A stretch of 64,000 bases of DNA from CAILUG01 sp903844415 (GCA_947477655.1 CANJTS010000005.1:1-64000); one strand, 5' to 3'; shown: positions 54,808 to 64,000, counted from the first letter of the stretch. Made by a program: numbers and translations. Notes: generated from the sequence alone by a model not told the origin.

Positions 54808-57510
54808 ATGCGTAATCCGGCTCGAACGAGTACTAAAAGACAGGCCTTGTTTAATATGCGGGATTTTACCCGCCAGATGGCCTTAAGTACTTCTGACGTC
54901 GTATGCTTCAAAAACAGCATCAAACATGCCCGAAGTCTACTTAAAGACCGCTTCCTCAGTGGCGATAAGATCGAAACATTAATAAAGGATCTAAGTTGGT
55001 TTACTGATCAGATATTAATACAAGTCTGGCAACGCTATAACTGGACGGATGCAACAGACATCAGCCTGATGGCTGTTGGAGGATATGGACGCGGCGAATT
55101 ACATCCCTACTCAGACATTGATATCCAGATTCTCGTTCAGCATAATAATTTGCTAAGTTATAAAGAAAACATTGAAAGCTTTCTTACTTTCTTATGGGAC
55201 ATCAATCTAGAAGTTGGACAAAGTGTTCGTAGCATCAAAGACAATATTGAACAGGCTGCCAATGACATTACCATAACTACCGCCCTACTCGAATCCCGTA
55301 CAATTTTTGGCAATCCATTATTACAGCAGCAAGTGCTGAGCAAACTAAGCCAAAAAAAAATATGGAAACCTAAAAATTATTTTTCTGCAAAAAAAGCCGA
55401 GCAATTGGAACGTCATCGCAAACATGACTATATCGAATATTCTTTAGAGCCAAATATCAAAGCAGCACCTGGCGGTTTACGTGATATTCAAACCATCAGT
55501 TGGATTGCACGACACTATTTTGGGACAGGGGATTTCAAGGATTTGGTGTTGCGTGGTTTTCTTTTCAAAAACGAATTTAGAGAGTTGCTAAAAGGTCGCA
55601 ATTTTCTCTGGAAGCTTCGTTTTGGACTGCACATGATAAATGGCCGGCGAGAAGACCGATTGTTGTTTGAACATCAACGCACACTGGCCGAAATGTTCGG
55701 CTACGAAAATGATGGCAAAAGTCAGGCTATTGAAAAATTGATGAAACAATACTATCAGGCTGTTTTGAACCTACGCGTGCTTAATGATGTATTACTGCAA
55801 TTGTTTGATGAAGAAATTTTACGATCAGGCGAGAAGACAAAAATTAGAGAGTTAAATAACCGCTTTCAAATTCGAAATAATTATATAGAGGCCAAACACA
55901 ACAGGGTGTTTGATTACACACCGATGGCATTAATAGAAATATTTATGCTGATGGCACAAGACCGCTCCATTGAAGGCATCCGTGCTGCCACTATTCGTTT
56001 ATTGCGAAATAGCCTGACTTTGATTGACGACGACTATCGGAAAGATGTCCGCAATACCAGCATGTTCATGGAATTGTTGCGCTCGCCGCAACGTATGGTG
56101 TCGCAACTACGTAAGATGAAACACTATGGAGTTTTATCTGCCTATTTACCAGAATTTGGTCGCATTGTTGGGCAAATGCAACATGATCTTTTTCATATCT
56201 ATACAGTAGACGATCATACTTTGCAGGTTATGGAAAATATGCAGCGTTTCCACCTTCAAGAAGCGGAAGAAAAATTTCCTATTGCTGCACAAATTAGTAA
56301 ATTGCTGCCAAAACCAGATTTACTTTATATCGCTGGATTGTTTCATGATATTGCCAAGGGTAGAGGTGGCGATCATTCCCATCTAGGCGTAAAAGATGCT
56401 GAGAATTTCTGCAAACGGCATCACCTAGGTTCCTGGGATAGCACCTTTGTAGGCTGGCTGGTGCAAAATCATCTGGTTATGTCCGGGGTGGCCCAGCGTG
56501 AAGATATTTACGATCCAGCAGTGATAAAAACATTTGCCTTGCACATGGGCGATCAGTTACACCTCGACTATCTGTACGTTCTCACAGTTGCAGATATCAA
56601 CGGCACAAACCCCAGTTTATGGAATACTTGGCGCGCTTCTTTGCTCCGAAAGTTGTATCTGGCTACAAAACGCGCCCTCAGCCAAGGCCTTGAAGTTACC
56701 GTGGGTAAGGACAGCCTCATTAAAGATACCAAGGAGATGGCTTTGCTGCTTCTCAAGGAAAAAGGGTATTCTCGTAAAGAGGTTGTGGCTATCTGGAATA
56801 ACGTTGCTGAAGATTATTTCTTGCGTGAAAGCGCCGAGGATATTGTCTGGCACACTGAAGAGTATGCTAGTCACACCAAGACCTTTTCCACAGCACCTTT
56901 AATCGCCATTCGCAACAGCAACCCACATCGCTATGAAGGTGCAACCCAAGTTTTTGTGCAGGCCGCCAGCTCTGCGTTTTTGTTTGCCAACCTTAGCACT
57001 TCATTTGATCGGCTTAATCTAAACATTCAAGATGCCCGCCTTTACACCATGGCCAACAACCAGTGCATCATAACGTTTATGATTTTGGAACTGAACGGCA
57101 CTCCCCTGCTGCTTGGTAAACACCAGTTAGAACAAATACAAGAGATTTTGCACATATATGCACTTGCTCCGCAGGCATTGCCTGGTAAACAGGGGCTGTC
57201 ACCTACGCGCAAACAACGCCACTTTAACCGTAAAACTCTGACTACCCTTACCAACACTGAAAACACTCCTTACAGTATTTTAGAAGTATTGTGCCCCGAT
57301 CGTCAGGGCTTGCTAGCTGTTATTGCACACATATTTGTAGAAATGGATATACATCTACTAAATGCAAAAATCACCACTTTAGGCGAAAACGTTGAAGATG
57401 TATTTTTCATCACCGACCACAAAAATCAACCATTACTGGACCCTGTAATTGATGACAATTTGCAGCAAAAAATACGCCAGCGTTTAGATGCTGAAACCAA
57501 AATTTTATGA
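54808..57510 (+). CDS. glnD: Bifunctional PII uridylyltransferase / uridylyl-removing enzyme
   Basis: 900 residues from the ATG at 54808 (a TTG at 54799 overlapping the map stop is the alternative). The nucleotidyltransferase domain has VGGYGRGELHPYSDIDIQ (near residues 90-107), the HD domain has LFHDIAKGRGGDHSHLG (near 510), and two ACT domains close the protein ('FVQAASSAFLFANLSTSFDR' and 'LEVLCPDRQGLLAVIAHIF'). It uridylylates PII in low nitrogen and removes the group in high glutamine. It overlaps the next gene by 4 bases. Confidence 0.97.
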   Translation: MRNPARTSTKRQALFNMRDFTRQMALSTSDVVCFKNSIKHARSLLKDRFLSGDKIETLIKDLSWFTDQILIQVWQRYNWTDATDISLMAVGGYGRGELHPYSDIDIQILVQHNNLLSYKENIESFLTFLWDINLEVGQSVRSIKDNIEQAANDITITTALLESRTIFGNPLLQQQVLSKLSQKKIWKPKNYFSAKKAEQLERHRKHDYIEYSLEPNIKAAPGGLRDIQTISWIARHYFGTGDFKDLVLRGFLFKNEFRELLKGRNFLWKLRFGLHMINGRREDRLLFEHQRTLAEMFGYENDGKSQAIEKLMKQYYQAVLNLRVLNDVLLQLFDEEILRSGEKTKIRELNNRFQIRNNYIEAKHNRVFDYTPMALIEIFMLMAQDRSIEGIRAATIRLLRNSLTLIDDDYRKDVRNTSMFMELLRSPQRMVSQLRKMKHYGVLSAYLPEFGRIVGQMQHDLFHIYTVDDHTLQVMENMQRFHLQEAEEKFPIAAQISKLLPKPDLLYIAGLFHDIAKGRGGDHSHLGVKDAENFCKRHHLGSWDSTFVGWLVQNHLVMSGVAQREDIYDPAVIKTFALHMGDQLHLDYLYVLTVADINGTNPSLWNTWRASLLRKLYLATKRALSQGLEVTVGKDSLIKDTKEMALLLLKEKGYSRKEVVAIWNNVAEDYFLRESAEDIVWHTEEYASHTKTFSTAPLIAIRNSNPHRYEGATQVFVQAASSAFLFANLSTSFDRLNLNIQDARLYTMANNQCIITFMILELNGTPLLLGKHQLEQIQEILHIYALAPQALPGKQGLSPTRKQRHFNRKTLTTLTNTENTPYSILEVLCPDRQGLLAVIAHIFVEMDIHLLNAKITTLGENVEDVFFITDHKNQPLLDPVIDDNLQQKIRQRLDAETKIL

Positions 57511-57899
57511 CTATTGTTAACCAACAAGAATCTTTATCAATCACCCTCTATGGCATCCCCAATTGTGCTACGGTAAAAAAAGCCAGAGCTTGGCTTGATG
57601 CTTCAGGTCTGGCTTACCAGTTCCATGATTACAAGAAATTATCGATAGATGCACTAACACTCAAATGTTGGTGTGACGAATTTGGATATGAGTTTTTGAT
57701 AAATAAACGGGGAACAACTTGGCGTAAATTACTGAATAGCCAACAACAAGAACTAGACGAAAAAAAAGCTATCAAATTAATGCAGAGTCAACCCTCCTTA
57801 ATCAAACGCCCGCTGTTAGACATTGGCAAAAACAGACTGCTCGGCTTTGATGAAAGCAGCTATCATAGCTTCCTAAAATTGGCTCAACGCAGAACTTAA
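57507..57899 (+). CDS. ArsC/Spx/MgsR-family thioredoxin-fold protein
   Basis: 130 residues. 'LYGIPNCATVKKARAWLDAS' has a single Cys where thioredoxins have CxxC, and 'FHDYKK' and 'RGTTWRKL' and 'IKRPLLD' follow in the order of the ArsC-like family (YffB in Escherichia coli). It lacks the second and third Cys expected for a true arsenate reductase mechanism, so the arsenate role is doubtful. The gene regularly lies between glnD and the dap genes, which suggests a housekeeping redox role of unknown type. Confidence 0.9.
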   Translation: MTIVNQQESLSITLYGIPNCATVKKARAWLDASGLAYQFHDYKKLSIDALTLKCWCDEFGYEFLINKRGTTWRKLLNSQQQELDEKKAIKLMQSQPSLIKRPLLDIGKNRLLGFDESSYHSFLKLAQRRT

Positions 57900-57912
57900 G
57901 GAAATAGGCACA

Positions 57913-58935
57913 ATGTTTAGTTTAGCATTTGGTGTTGGCACCAAAGATAACAATGGCAATTGGCTGGAAGTATTTTATCCAATACCTTTATTACATCCTG
58001 ATACAAGTATTACCACCCTCATTGCAAACATCTTACAGGTGGATGACACAAATACTTTTGTTGAGCTTGATCATACCCACCTGCGCAAATTGAACGAAGC
58101 CTTGCAATTGGTATCTCCTGCACAAGCTGACTTGCTGGCGTTGTATGAGGGTAGTAGTCGACCTGTGGTGGCAACCTTTCTGAGTACTGACAGAAAACCC
58201 ACTTCGGTGCCGGAGGTTTACCTAAAACTGCATTTACTTTCGCATCGCATGGTTAAACCACATGCACTCAATCTTGATGGCATCTTTAGTTTGCTGCCCA
58301 ATGTTGCTTGGACTAACAAAGGTCCAGTTGCGCTAGGTGAATTAGCAACAAAACAACTTAATGCCCGTCTTCAAGGTAAAACTCTTGAAGTCACCTCAAT
58401 CGATAAATTTCCCAAGATGACCGATTACATTGTCCCCAGCGGGGTACGTATAGCCGATTCCGCTCGAGTAAGATTAGGAGCATATATAGGGGAAGGAACT
58501 ACCATCATGCATGAAGGTTTCGTAAATTTTAATGCAGGTACAGCAGGACCAGCGATGATCGAAGGACGTATATCTGCTGGTGTGTTCGTCAATTCCAATA
58601 GCGATCTGGGTGGTGGTTGCAGCATCCTCGGCACACTTTCCGGGGGCGGCAAGGAAGTTATTTCAGTTGGTGAAAATTGTTTGATTGGCGCCAATGCAGG
58701 GCTCGGTATTCCGCTGGGTGACCGTTGCACGATCGAAGCAGGTTTGTATGTAACGGCTGGCACCAAAGTAACTGTACTCGACCACACAGGTAAGGACATT
58801 GAAGTGGTGAAGGCTCGTACACTTGCTGGTAAATGTGATCTCCTGTTCCGGCGTAATTCCATCTCTGGCCGAGTGGAATGCATTACTAACAAAAGCGAAA
58901 TTGAGCTTAATGCCCAATTACATGCAAATAACTGA
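57913..58935 (+). CDS. dapD: Tetrahydrodipicolinate N-succinyltransferase, long form
   Basis: 340 residues, the length of the Pseudomonas-type enzyme (Escherichia coli has 274). A long N-terminal alpha/beta domain precedes left-handed beta-helix repeats ('VRIADSARVRLGAYIGEGTT', 'ISAGVFVNSNSDLGGGCSIL', 'ENCLIGANAGLGIPLGDRC'). It succinylates tetrahydrodipicolinate in the lysine and diaminopimelate pathway. It lies 13 bases after the ArsC-like gene, and dapE follows 37 bases downstream. Confidence 0.95.
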   Translation: MFSLAFGVGTKDNNGNWLEVFYPIPLLHPDTSITTLIANILQVDDTNTFVELDHTHLRKLNEALQLVSPAQADLLALYEGSSRPVVATFLSTDRKPTSVPEVYLKLHLLSHRMVKPHALNLDGIFSLLPNVAWTNKGPVALGELATKQLNARLQGKTLEVTSIDKFPKMTDYIVPSGVRIADSARVRLGAYIGEGTTIMHEGFVNFNAGTAGPAMIEGRISAGVFVNSNSDLGGGCSILGTLSGGGKEVISVGENCLIGANAGLGIPLGDRCTIEAGLYVTAGTKVTVLDHTGKDIEVVKARTLAGKCDLLFRRNSISGRVECITNKSEIELNAQLHANN

Positions 58936-58972
58936 CTCTTTAAAAGATTCATAAAAATAGATAGACGCAAAC

Positions 58973-60103
58973 ATGACCACCACACTAGAACTTTGCAAAG
59001 CCTTAATCGCACGTCCGTCGATCAGCCCAGATGACAAGGGTTGTCAGGATTTACTTATTGACGAACTCCTGAGCCTAGGTTTTCACGTTGAACAATTGAC
59101 TTTCGGTAAGGTCAGTAATTTTTGGGCACGACGCGGCAGCAAGGATCCAGTGTTATGTTTTGCAGGTCATACCGACGTAGTACCCCCCGGCAATATCACT
59201 GATTGGAATTGTGATCCTTTTATCCCGACCGTCCTTGATGGTTTGTTGTTTGGCAGAGGAGCTGCCGACATGAAAGGTTCGTTAGCGGCCATGATCAGCG
59301 CTGTGCGCGCATTTATCACAGCTCACCCAGATCATCCTGGATCAATAGCCTTTCTTATCACCAGTGATGAAGAAAGCATTGCTATCGAAGGTACCAAAAA
59401 AGTAATTGAAACTCTGGAATCTCGGGCTGAAAAAATCACTTGGTGTATTGTTGGAGAACCTTCCAGCACAACTTTGACCGGTGATGTCATACGTGTGGGT
59501 CGCCGTGGTTCTCTCAATGGTATTTTGCAAGTAAATGGCACATTGGGACATGTAGCTTATCCCCAGCTGGCGCGTAATCCCATCCATAGCTTTTTGCCAG
59601 CTTTAACCGAGCTGTGCGCTGTGCAATGGGATCAGGGCAATGCATATTTCCCCCCCACCAGTTTCCAGATATCCAACATAAACGCTGGCACTGGCGCCAA
59701 CAATGTTATTCCCGGCAGTATGGAAGTTTTGTTCAACTTCCGTTTTTCTACCGCGGTAACTGTTGCCCAGTTACAAGCCACCACTACAGCTATTTTCAAC
59801 CGACACTACCAAGAATATGACTTGCAGTGGAATTTGTCTGGATCACCTTTCATTACACAAGCAGGCAAACTAGTGGCAGCAGCACAAGAAAGTATTCTAG
59901 AAGTGATGGGAATAGAAACACTACTTTCCACCGGTGGTGGTACCAGTGATGGACGTTTTATAGCGCCTACCGGCGCGCAAGTCATAGAACTGGGTCCGTG
60001 TAACAGCACTATTCATCAAGTGAACGAACATATCGCCCTTGTAGAACTCGATCACCTAAGTGCAATTTATCAACGGCTACTTGAAAAACTGCTGTTAACG
60101 TAA
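58973..60103 (+). CDS. dapE: Succinyl-diaminopimelate desuccinylase
   Basis: 376 residues of the M20 peptidase family. Metal and active-site segments are 'LCFAGHTDVVPPGN' (His, Asp), 'RGAADMKGSLAAM' (Asp), 'TSDEES' (catalytic Glu) and 'VGEPSST', with the final His ligand in 'CNSTIHQVNEH'. It releases succinate and diaminopimelate, the product used in peptidoglycan and lysine synthesis. Its last 34 bases overlap rsmJ, read from the other strand. Confidence 0.96.
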   Translation: MTTTLELCKALIARPSISPDDKGCQDLLIDELLSLGFHVEQLTFGKVSNFWARRGSKDPVLCFAGHTDVVPPGNITDWNCDPFIPTVLDGLLFGRGAADMKGSLAAMISAVRAFITAHPDHPGSIAFLITSDEESIAIEGTKKVIETLESRAEKITWCIVGEPSSTTLTGDVIRVGRRGSLNGILQVNGTLGHVAYPQLARNPIHSFLPALTELCAVQWDQGNAYFPPTSFQISNINAGTGANNVIPGSMEVLFNFRFSTAVTVAQLQATTTAIFNRHYQEYDLQWNLSGSPFITQAGKLVAAAQESILEVMGIETLLSTGGGTSDGRFIAPTGAQVIELGPCNSTIHQVNEHIALVELDHLSAIYQRLLEKLLLT

Positions 60104-60867
60104 ACTTCAAAATGCGCTGATTTGCCTGGCACTACAAAAGTAGGAACCGGTAGGCTCTTGCTCAAAGAGTTTCCTGGTCTTTTCACTACCACTCGATGTA
60201 TGGCACAACTTCTGGCCGCCTGTAACAGGTTTGCAAAATTTTCTTCTACTCCCAATATTTCCTGCAGCAATGCCAAATCTTTTTTGACCATGGCGGTTTT
60301 CTGACGAGTAGGAAACATAGGGTCTAAGTAAATCACATCCGGTTGGGTTGCTGTCCCTTGCTTGATTTCGGCAAACCTTTGTAAGGCGTCGCACTGTAAT
60401 AAATGCATACGATGTGGAGCCTTGTTGAGCAATACACTAACAGCTGCTTTGGCTCTCTTTAAGCCATCTTCCAGCAAAATATGGATGAGGGGTGACTTTT
60501 CCAGCATTAATACCTCGCAGCCGAGATAAGCCAGCACCAAAGCATCCCGGCCCAGACCAGCAGTGGCATCTAGTACGGTGGGGGCTGCTACTTTATCCAG
60601 CCCTACAGCTTTACCTAAGCCTTGGCGTTTGCCGCTCGTGCGTAAACGGTACAATAATGTAGGGTTCAGAAAATCCACGCTGGTTGCCGTTGGCATTTTG
60701 TCACCTACTTTTCCCAATGCGATCCCATGTGTGCTCACCCATAGAACGTGAGTAGCATCTTCTGGCAGATCAATCGCACTCGAAAACCAAGGGACTTCTA
60801 ATTTATGTGCCAGTGCTTGAATGTCGAACATTTTGCTTGGATCACCGTAACACAGTACTAATTTCAT
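60070..60867 (-). CDS. rsmJ: 16S rRNA (guanine-1516-N2) methyltransferase
   Basis: 265 residues. 'GKAVGLDKVAAPTVLDATAGLGRDALVLAYLG' holds motif I of the SAM fold and its usual flanks, 'LEKSPLIHILLEDGLKRAK' and 'PDVIYLDPMFPTRQKTAMVKK' are RsmJ segments. It methylates position 1516 of 16S rRNA. It is convergent with dapE and overlaps its end; a 216-base AT-rich gap precedes it. Confidence 0.93.
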   Translation of the reverse strand: MKLVLCYGDPSKMFDIQALAHKLEVPWFSSAIDLPEDATHVLWVSTHGIALGKVGDKMPTATSVDFLNPTLLYRLRTSGKRQGLGKAVGLDKVAAPTVLDATAGLGRDALVLAYLGCEVLMLEKSPLIHILLEDGLKRAKAAVSVLLNKAPHRMHLLQCDALQRFAEIKQGTATQPDVIYLDPMFPTRQKTAMVKKDLALLQEILGVEENFANLLQAARSCAIHRVVVKRPGNSLSKSLPVPTFVVPGKSAHFEVYVNSSFSSSR

Positions 60868-60896
60868 TTATGATCCTACCTAATCGCTTTATTAAA

Positions 60897-60944
60897 CTTA
60901 CTTTAATTAATTTACTTTAACTAATTTACTTTAACTAATTTACT
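60897..60944. repeat. AT-rich 14-bp tandem repeat, about 3.5 copies
   Basis: Units at 60897-60910, 60911-60924 and 60925-60938, plus a partial copy to about 60944. The second and third units are identical (TTTACTTTAACTAA) and the first differs at two positions. It lies in the gap between the start of rsmJ and the iorA-like gene. It could be a bent or easily melted promoter element or plain slippage product. Confidence 0.85.
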
Positions 60945-61182
60945 AAATATAAACACTTTATAATATTGATTAATATAGTAATTATTAATTTATAAAACCA
61001 GCGCAATGGATTACATCAACTAATTTACGGCCAGCACGAAACTTTCTACTTAGTCTATATCGCATACCCACTTTGCCCTAAAAGTGATCAACCGAACCAA
61101 GACGGCACTGTATTTCGGGCACACTGCACAATCTTATCTTTGTCTGGCTCTATCTGTTGCTGGCAAGAGTAGCGTTAAGGAA

Positions 61183-61767
61183 ATGCACCCCCTTGCTACT
61201 GGGTTAAAACCATTTTTGGGATTAGTATCAACGTTATTAATTCTTGCAGGCTTTTCCTCTATGGCTGACCAATCTACCTTCTATCTTAATGGCAATGAGT
61301 TGGCTGTTACATCCACGCCAGATACACCTTTGCTCTATGTACTAATTGATGAGATGCAATTACAAGGTCCGCGTTTTGGTTGTGGATTAGCACAATGTGG
61401 CGCATGTTCAGTATTAGTGGACGGGGTTGAAATACGCTCTTGCATCACGTCTCTGGCAACGGTAGCAGGCAAACAGATTACGACTCTTGAAGGGCTACCG
61501 GCCCTGTATGCCAAGACTAAAGGCTTGGATAAAATTCCTGAATTTACCCCCTTACAGCAAGCCATGATCGACGAACAGGCCATTCAATGCGGTTACTGCT
61601 ACAACGGCATTCTGATCAAGGCCACTGAATTAATCAGCAACAATCCCAACCCTTCTGCAGACGAAATACGCACCGCCATGGACGGACATCTGTGCCGCTG
61701 TGGTACTTATACAAAAATTATAGCGGCCATAAGACGGGCAGCAACCGTAATGGGAGCCAGCGTATGA
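61183..61767 (+). CDS. iorA: 2Fe-2S subunit of a molybdenum hydroxylase, with an added N-terminal hydrophobic segment
   Basis: 194 residues from an ATG at 61183 with AAGG just upstream; an ATG at 61261 gives a plain 168-residue form. The core has the plant-type cluster (FGCGLAQCGACSVLVDGVEI followed by RSC) and the second cluster (CGYCYNGI and HLCRCGTYTKI), the CoxS/IorA pattern. The segment 'FLGLVSTLLILAGFSS' before the core is hydrophobic and could be a signal or anchor; the family is normally cytoplasmic or carried to the periplasm by the Tat signal of its partner. No FAD subunit gene lies nearby, which favours the two-subunit isoquinoline 1-oxidoreductase type. It overlaps its partner by 4 bases. 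Confidence 0.87.
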   Translation: MHPLATGLKPFLGLVSTLLILAGFSSMADQSTFYLNGNELAVTSTPDTPLLYVLIDEMQLQGPRFGCGLAQCGACSVLVDGVEIRSCITSLATVAGKQITTLEGLPALYAKTKGLDKIPEFTPLQQAMIDEQAIQCGYCYNGILIKATELISNNPNPSADEIRTAMDGHLCRCGTYTKIIAAIRRAATVMGASV

Positions 61768-63986
61768 AACAACTGACTTCTTACTCCCTGTCGCGCCGTG
61801 AATTACTCAAAACCGGTGGCGCGTTGGTGATTGGTTTCAATTTTATGCCCATGTTGTCGGTTCAAGCGCAACCATCTTTATCCGCAGCTGGGCCACCAGC
61901 TGCAGATCAGATCGACAGCTGGATAGCCATTCATGCCGACAATACCGCAACCGTTTTTATTGGTTTTGCAGAACTTGGACAGGGTTGCTCTACCGCCCTA
62001 CTTCAGTTTGCAGCTGAAGAATTGGATATGGGCATGGCCCAAATCAGAACGGTAGGCCTGGATACCCATGTAACACCTAATCAAGGAGGTACATATTCCA
62101 GTTCGGCCATGCGGCGTGGCGGACCACAGGTACAACGAGCTGCTGCCGAAGCACGTTTGGCTTTACTGGAACTCGCAGCTGCACAGCTGCAGATTCCACT
62201 TGGGAGACTGCGAGTTGATAACGGCATTGTCAGTGGTAGTGGTGACGACAACGTGTTTACTACTTACGGCGAATTAATCGGTGATCGCCAATTCAATCTG
62301 GCTTTTACCGGTACTGCCCCACTGAAAAAACCAACATCTTACCGGGTAGTGGGGCAACCAGTATTTCGTAACGACATTCCTCTCAAAGCCAAAGGTACTT
62401 ACCAGTATATGCAACAACAACGCCTGCCCAATATGTTGCATGGCCGGATCGTACGACCGCGTGGTCAAGGTGCTTATCAAGACGGTGTACAGGTAGTGTC
62501 GGTAAATGCCAGTTCCCTAGCCGCTATTCCGGGCGCGCGCGTATTACGCAAAGGTAATTTTATCGGCGTAGTGGCGGCGCGGGAATGGGATGCCGTAAAA
62601 GCTGCACGTGATCTGGAAGTAGTTTGGTCCCAGCCGGAAAATCTACCGGGCAATGCCGAGCTTTTTAACCGTATGGCAGCAACAGCTACTACCGAACGAA
62701 TTGCACGAGAGGAAGGTGATATCAGTGTATTCGCAACCGCGCCCTACAAAGCCGAATTTTCTGCCACCGGCCCCTATCAAGCACATGTACCGTTTGCCCC
62801 CAATTGCGCCCTTGCTGACGTACAAACAAACAGCGCACTGGTGCTGTGTTCAACCCAGGATGTCTATGGCACACGCACCAACATTGCTAATTTGTTGGGC
62901 CTAGATCCAGCTCAAGTGCGTGTCCAATACTACGAAGGTGCAGGCACTTTCGGTCATTCCTGCTGGGACGATGCCGCCCAAGCGGCAGCAATAATGGCGC
63001 AGCTTGCCGGGCAACCTGTACGGGTGCAATTTATGCGCTGGGATGAACATGGCTGGGACACCTATGGACCGGCGCATATCGGCCAAGTAAAAATAGCTGC
63101 TGATACTTCTGGTAAATTATTAAGCTACGAATATGCAGGGTGGCAACACCACTGGAGTCTGGTGGACACAACACTACAAAGTGCCAACAATGTACCAGCA
63201 GCAGAATGGCCTGCAATGGCTGCTCAGCAGATCAACCCCTTAGTACTGGGTGGTCAATACCAAATTCCGAATATCCTTTTGGTAAACCATCATGTACCCG
63301 GTCTCGCCTATCTCAAAGGAGCCTGGCTACGCTCTCCGCTTGATTTGTCGATGACATTTGTCTCAGAGCAAGCCATCGATGATCTGGCCTTTCAGCTTGG
63401 GAAAGATGCCTTCGAGTTTCGTCGTCAAAATATCACAGACAGCCATTGGCTCGGAGTATTGGAAGCCGCAGCCAGTGCGGCCAACTGGCAACAGCGACCC
63501 TCGGCGCAAAATCTTGCTGCCGACGATGTTGTAAGGGGACGCGGCATCGGTCTTGGCACTCACCTTGCCTCTTGGGGCGCGGCAGTGGCAGAAGTAGAAG
63601 TAACAAAAAGTACTGGGCATGTTCGCATAGTCCATTTGTACGGTGCGCTAGATGCAGGTCTGGTGGTAAATCCTGCTAATGTTGAAAATCAGATTATCGG
63701 GCAGCTGGCACAAACAGCCAGTCGTATGCTGCATGAAGAAGTAACTTTCAATACCACCAATGTGACAAGTCTGGATTGGGCCACCTATCCCATTCTGCGC
63801 TTTGCTGATTGTCCGCAGATTACACCAGTGCTCGTGCAACACTTAAACGCAGCCCCCTCAGGTGCTGGCGAAGAAGTGATGGCGGCGGCAGCAGCAGCAA
63901 TAGCTAATGCTTTTTTTGATGCAACTAGCAAACGAATGCGAATGTATCCATTTACTGCGGAACGAGTATTGGCTGCCCTTGGCTAA
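61764..63986 (+). CDS. iorB: Molybdopterin-binding subunit of an isoquinoline 1-oxidoreductase-type enzyme
   Basis: 740 residues from the ATG at 61764, preceded by GGGAG about 9 bases upstream; the longer frame to 61692 overlaps iorA. The N-terminus is a Tat signal (SLSRRELLKTGGALVIG), so the enzyme is exported folded, carrying IorA. Molybdenum-cofactor segments include 'AELGQGCSTALLQFAAEELD', 'TPNQGGTYSSSAMRRGGPQV' and 'GAGTFGHSCWDDAAQAAAIM', and the C-terminal active-site Glu lies in 'PSGAGEEVMAAA'. It hydroxylates an N-heterocycle or aldehyde and passes electrons to a cytochrome c. The substrate cannot be told from sequence, and any cytochrome partner would lie beyond the window. Confidence 0.9.
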   Translation: MKQLTSYSLSRRELLKTGGALVIGFNFMPMLSVQAQPSLSAAGPPAADQIDSWIAIHADNTATVFIGFAELGQGCSTALLQFAAEELDMGMAQIRTVGLDTHVTPNQGGTYSSSAMRRGGPQVQRAAAEARLALLELAAAQLQIPLGRLRVDNGIVSGSGDDNVFTTYGELIGDRQFNLAFTGTAPLKKPTSYRVVGQPVFRNDIPLKAKGTYQYMQQQRLPNMLHGRIVRPRGQGAYQDGVQVVSVNASSLAAIPGARVLRKGNFIGVVAAREWDAVKAARDLEVVWSQPENLPGNAELFNRMAATATTERIAREEGDISVFATAPYKAEFSATGPYQAHVPFAPNCALADVQTNSALVLCSTQDVYGTRTNIANLLGLDPAQVRVQYYEGAGTFGHSCWDDAAQAAAIMAQLAGQPVRVQFMRWDEHGWDTYGPAHIGQVKIAADTSGKLLSYEYAGWQHHWSLVDTTLQSANNVPAAEWPAMAAQQINPLVLGGQYQIPNILLVNHHVPGLAYLKGAWLRSPLDLSMTFVSEQAIDDLAFQLGKDAFEFRRQNITDSHWLGVLEAAASAANWQQRPSAQNLAADDVVRGRGIGLGTHLASWGAAVAEVEVTKSTGHVRIVHLYGALDAGLVVNPANVENQIIGQLAQTASRMLHEEVTFNTTNVTSLDWATYPILRFADCPQITPVLVQHLNAAPSGAGEEVMAAAAAAIANAFFDATSKRMRMYPFTAERVLAALG

Positions 63987-64000
63987 TGCTATTTTGTTTC

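Noticed and set aside
57507..57899. Arsenate reductase and an arsenic-resistance locus
   Set aside because: Only one Cys is present and no arsenic genes are nearby; the gene is the common companion of the dap genes.

Overview
The window looks like a chromosomal segment of a gammaproteobacterium. The evidence is gene order: rpsB-tsf-pyrH-frr-uppS-cdsA-dxr-rseP-bamA-skp-lpxD-fabZ-lpxA-lpxB-rnhB-dnaE-accA-tilS-pyrG-kdsA-eno-ftsB-ispD-ispF-truD-surE-pcm lies in a nearly unbroken minus-strand block, with map-glnD-arsC-like-dapD-dapE divergent from it. A long-form dapD, pilZ beside holB-tmk-mltG-pabC-fabF, and a Pseudomonas-like order fit the Pseudomonadales/Cellvibrionales side of the class. Genus cannot be named from the sequence. 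Most of the window is AT-leaning.

Region by region. 1-844: no recognisable gene. 845-3594: a GC-rich block with three secreted-protein genes (a duplicated CxxC protein, a 443-residue secreted protein, a DUF6152-like protein), ending in a truncated DUF3237-like remnant on the opposite strand (3621-3780), right where composition falls to AT-rich. 4071-5608: a two-gene unit coding for a small Tat-signal peptide with a GKGDGK repeat tail and a protein that joins a PqqD-like domain, a TPR-like linker and a SAM methyltransferase domain. This is the best candidate for an undescribed system. 5721-12826: prc, an orphan tyrosine recombinase beside a perfect 21-bp inverted repeat, glutathione reductase and, divergently, gamma-glutamyltransferase.

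12878-22490: lldD, then a minus-strand cluster of fatty-acid synthesis and replication genes (pilZ, holB, tmk, mltG, pabC, fabF, acpP, fabG, fabD, rpmF, yceD). plsX and fabH, normally between rpmF and fabD, are absent there. 22615-53627: isoprenoid precursor (ispD, ispF, dxr), lipid A (lpxA, lpxB, lpxD), outer-membrane assembly (bamA, skp, rseP), phospholipid and peptidoglycan carrier (cdsA, uppS), Kdo (kdsA), replication (dnaE, rnhB), and translation genes (tsf, rpsB, frr, tilS). The only plus-strand gene in this block is a secreted double-cyclophilin gene inserted between dnaE and rnhB. 54014-60103: map, glnD, arsC-like, dapD, dapE on the plus strand, meeting rsmJ tail to tail. 61183-63986: a two-subunit molybdenum hydroxylase of the isoquinoline 1-oxidoreductase type.

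Several start codons were moved inward from the longest reading frame because of ribosome-binding sites or family N-termini (fabF, fabD, pcm, surE, ftsB, bamA, rseP, skp, cdsA, tsf, glnD, cyclophilin, iorA, iorB). No tRNA, rRNA, CRISPR array or intact insertion sequence was seen.
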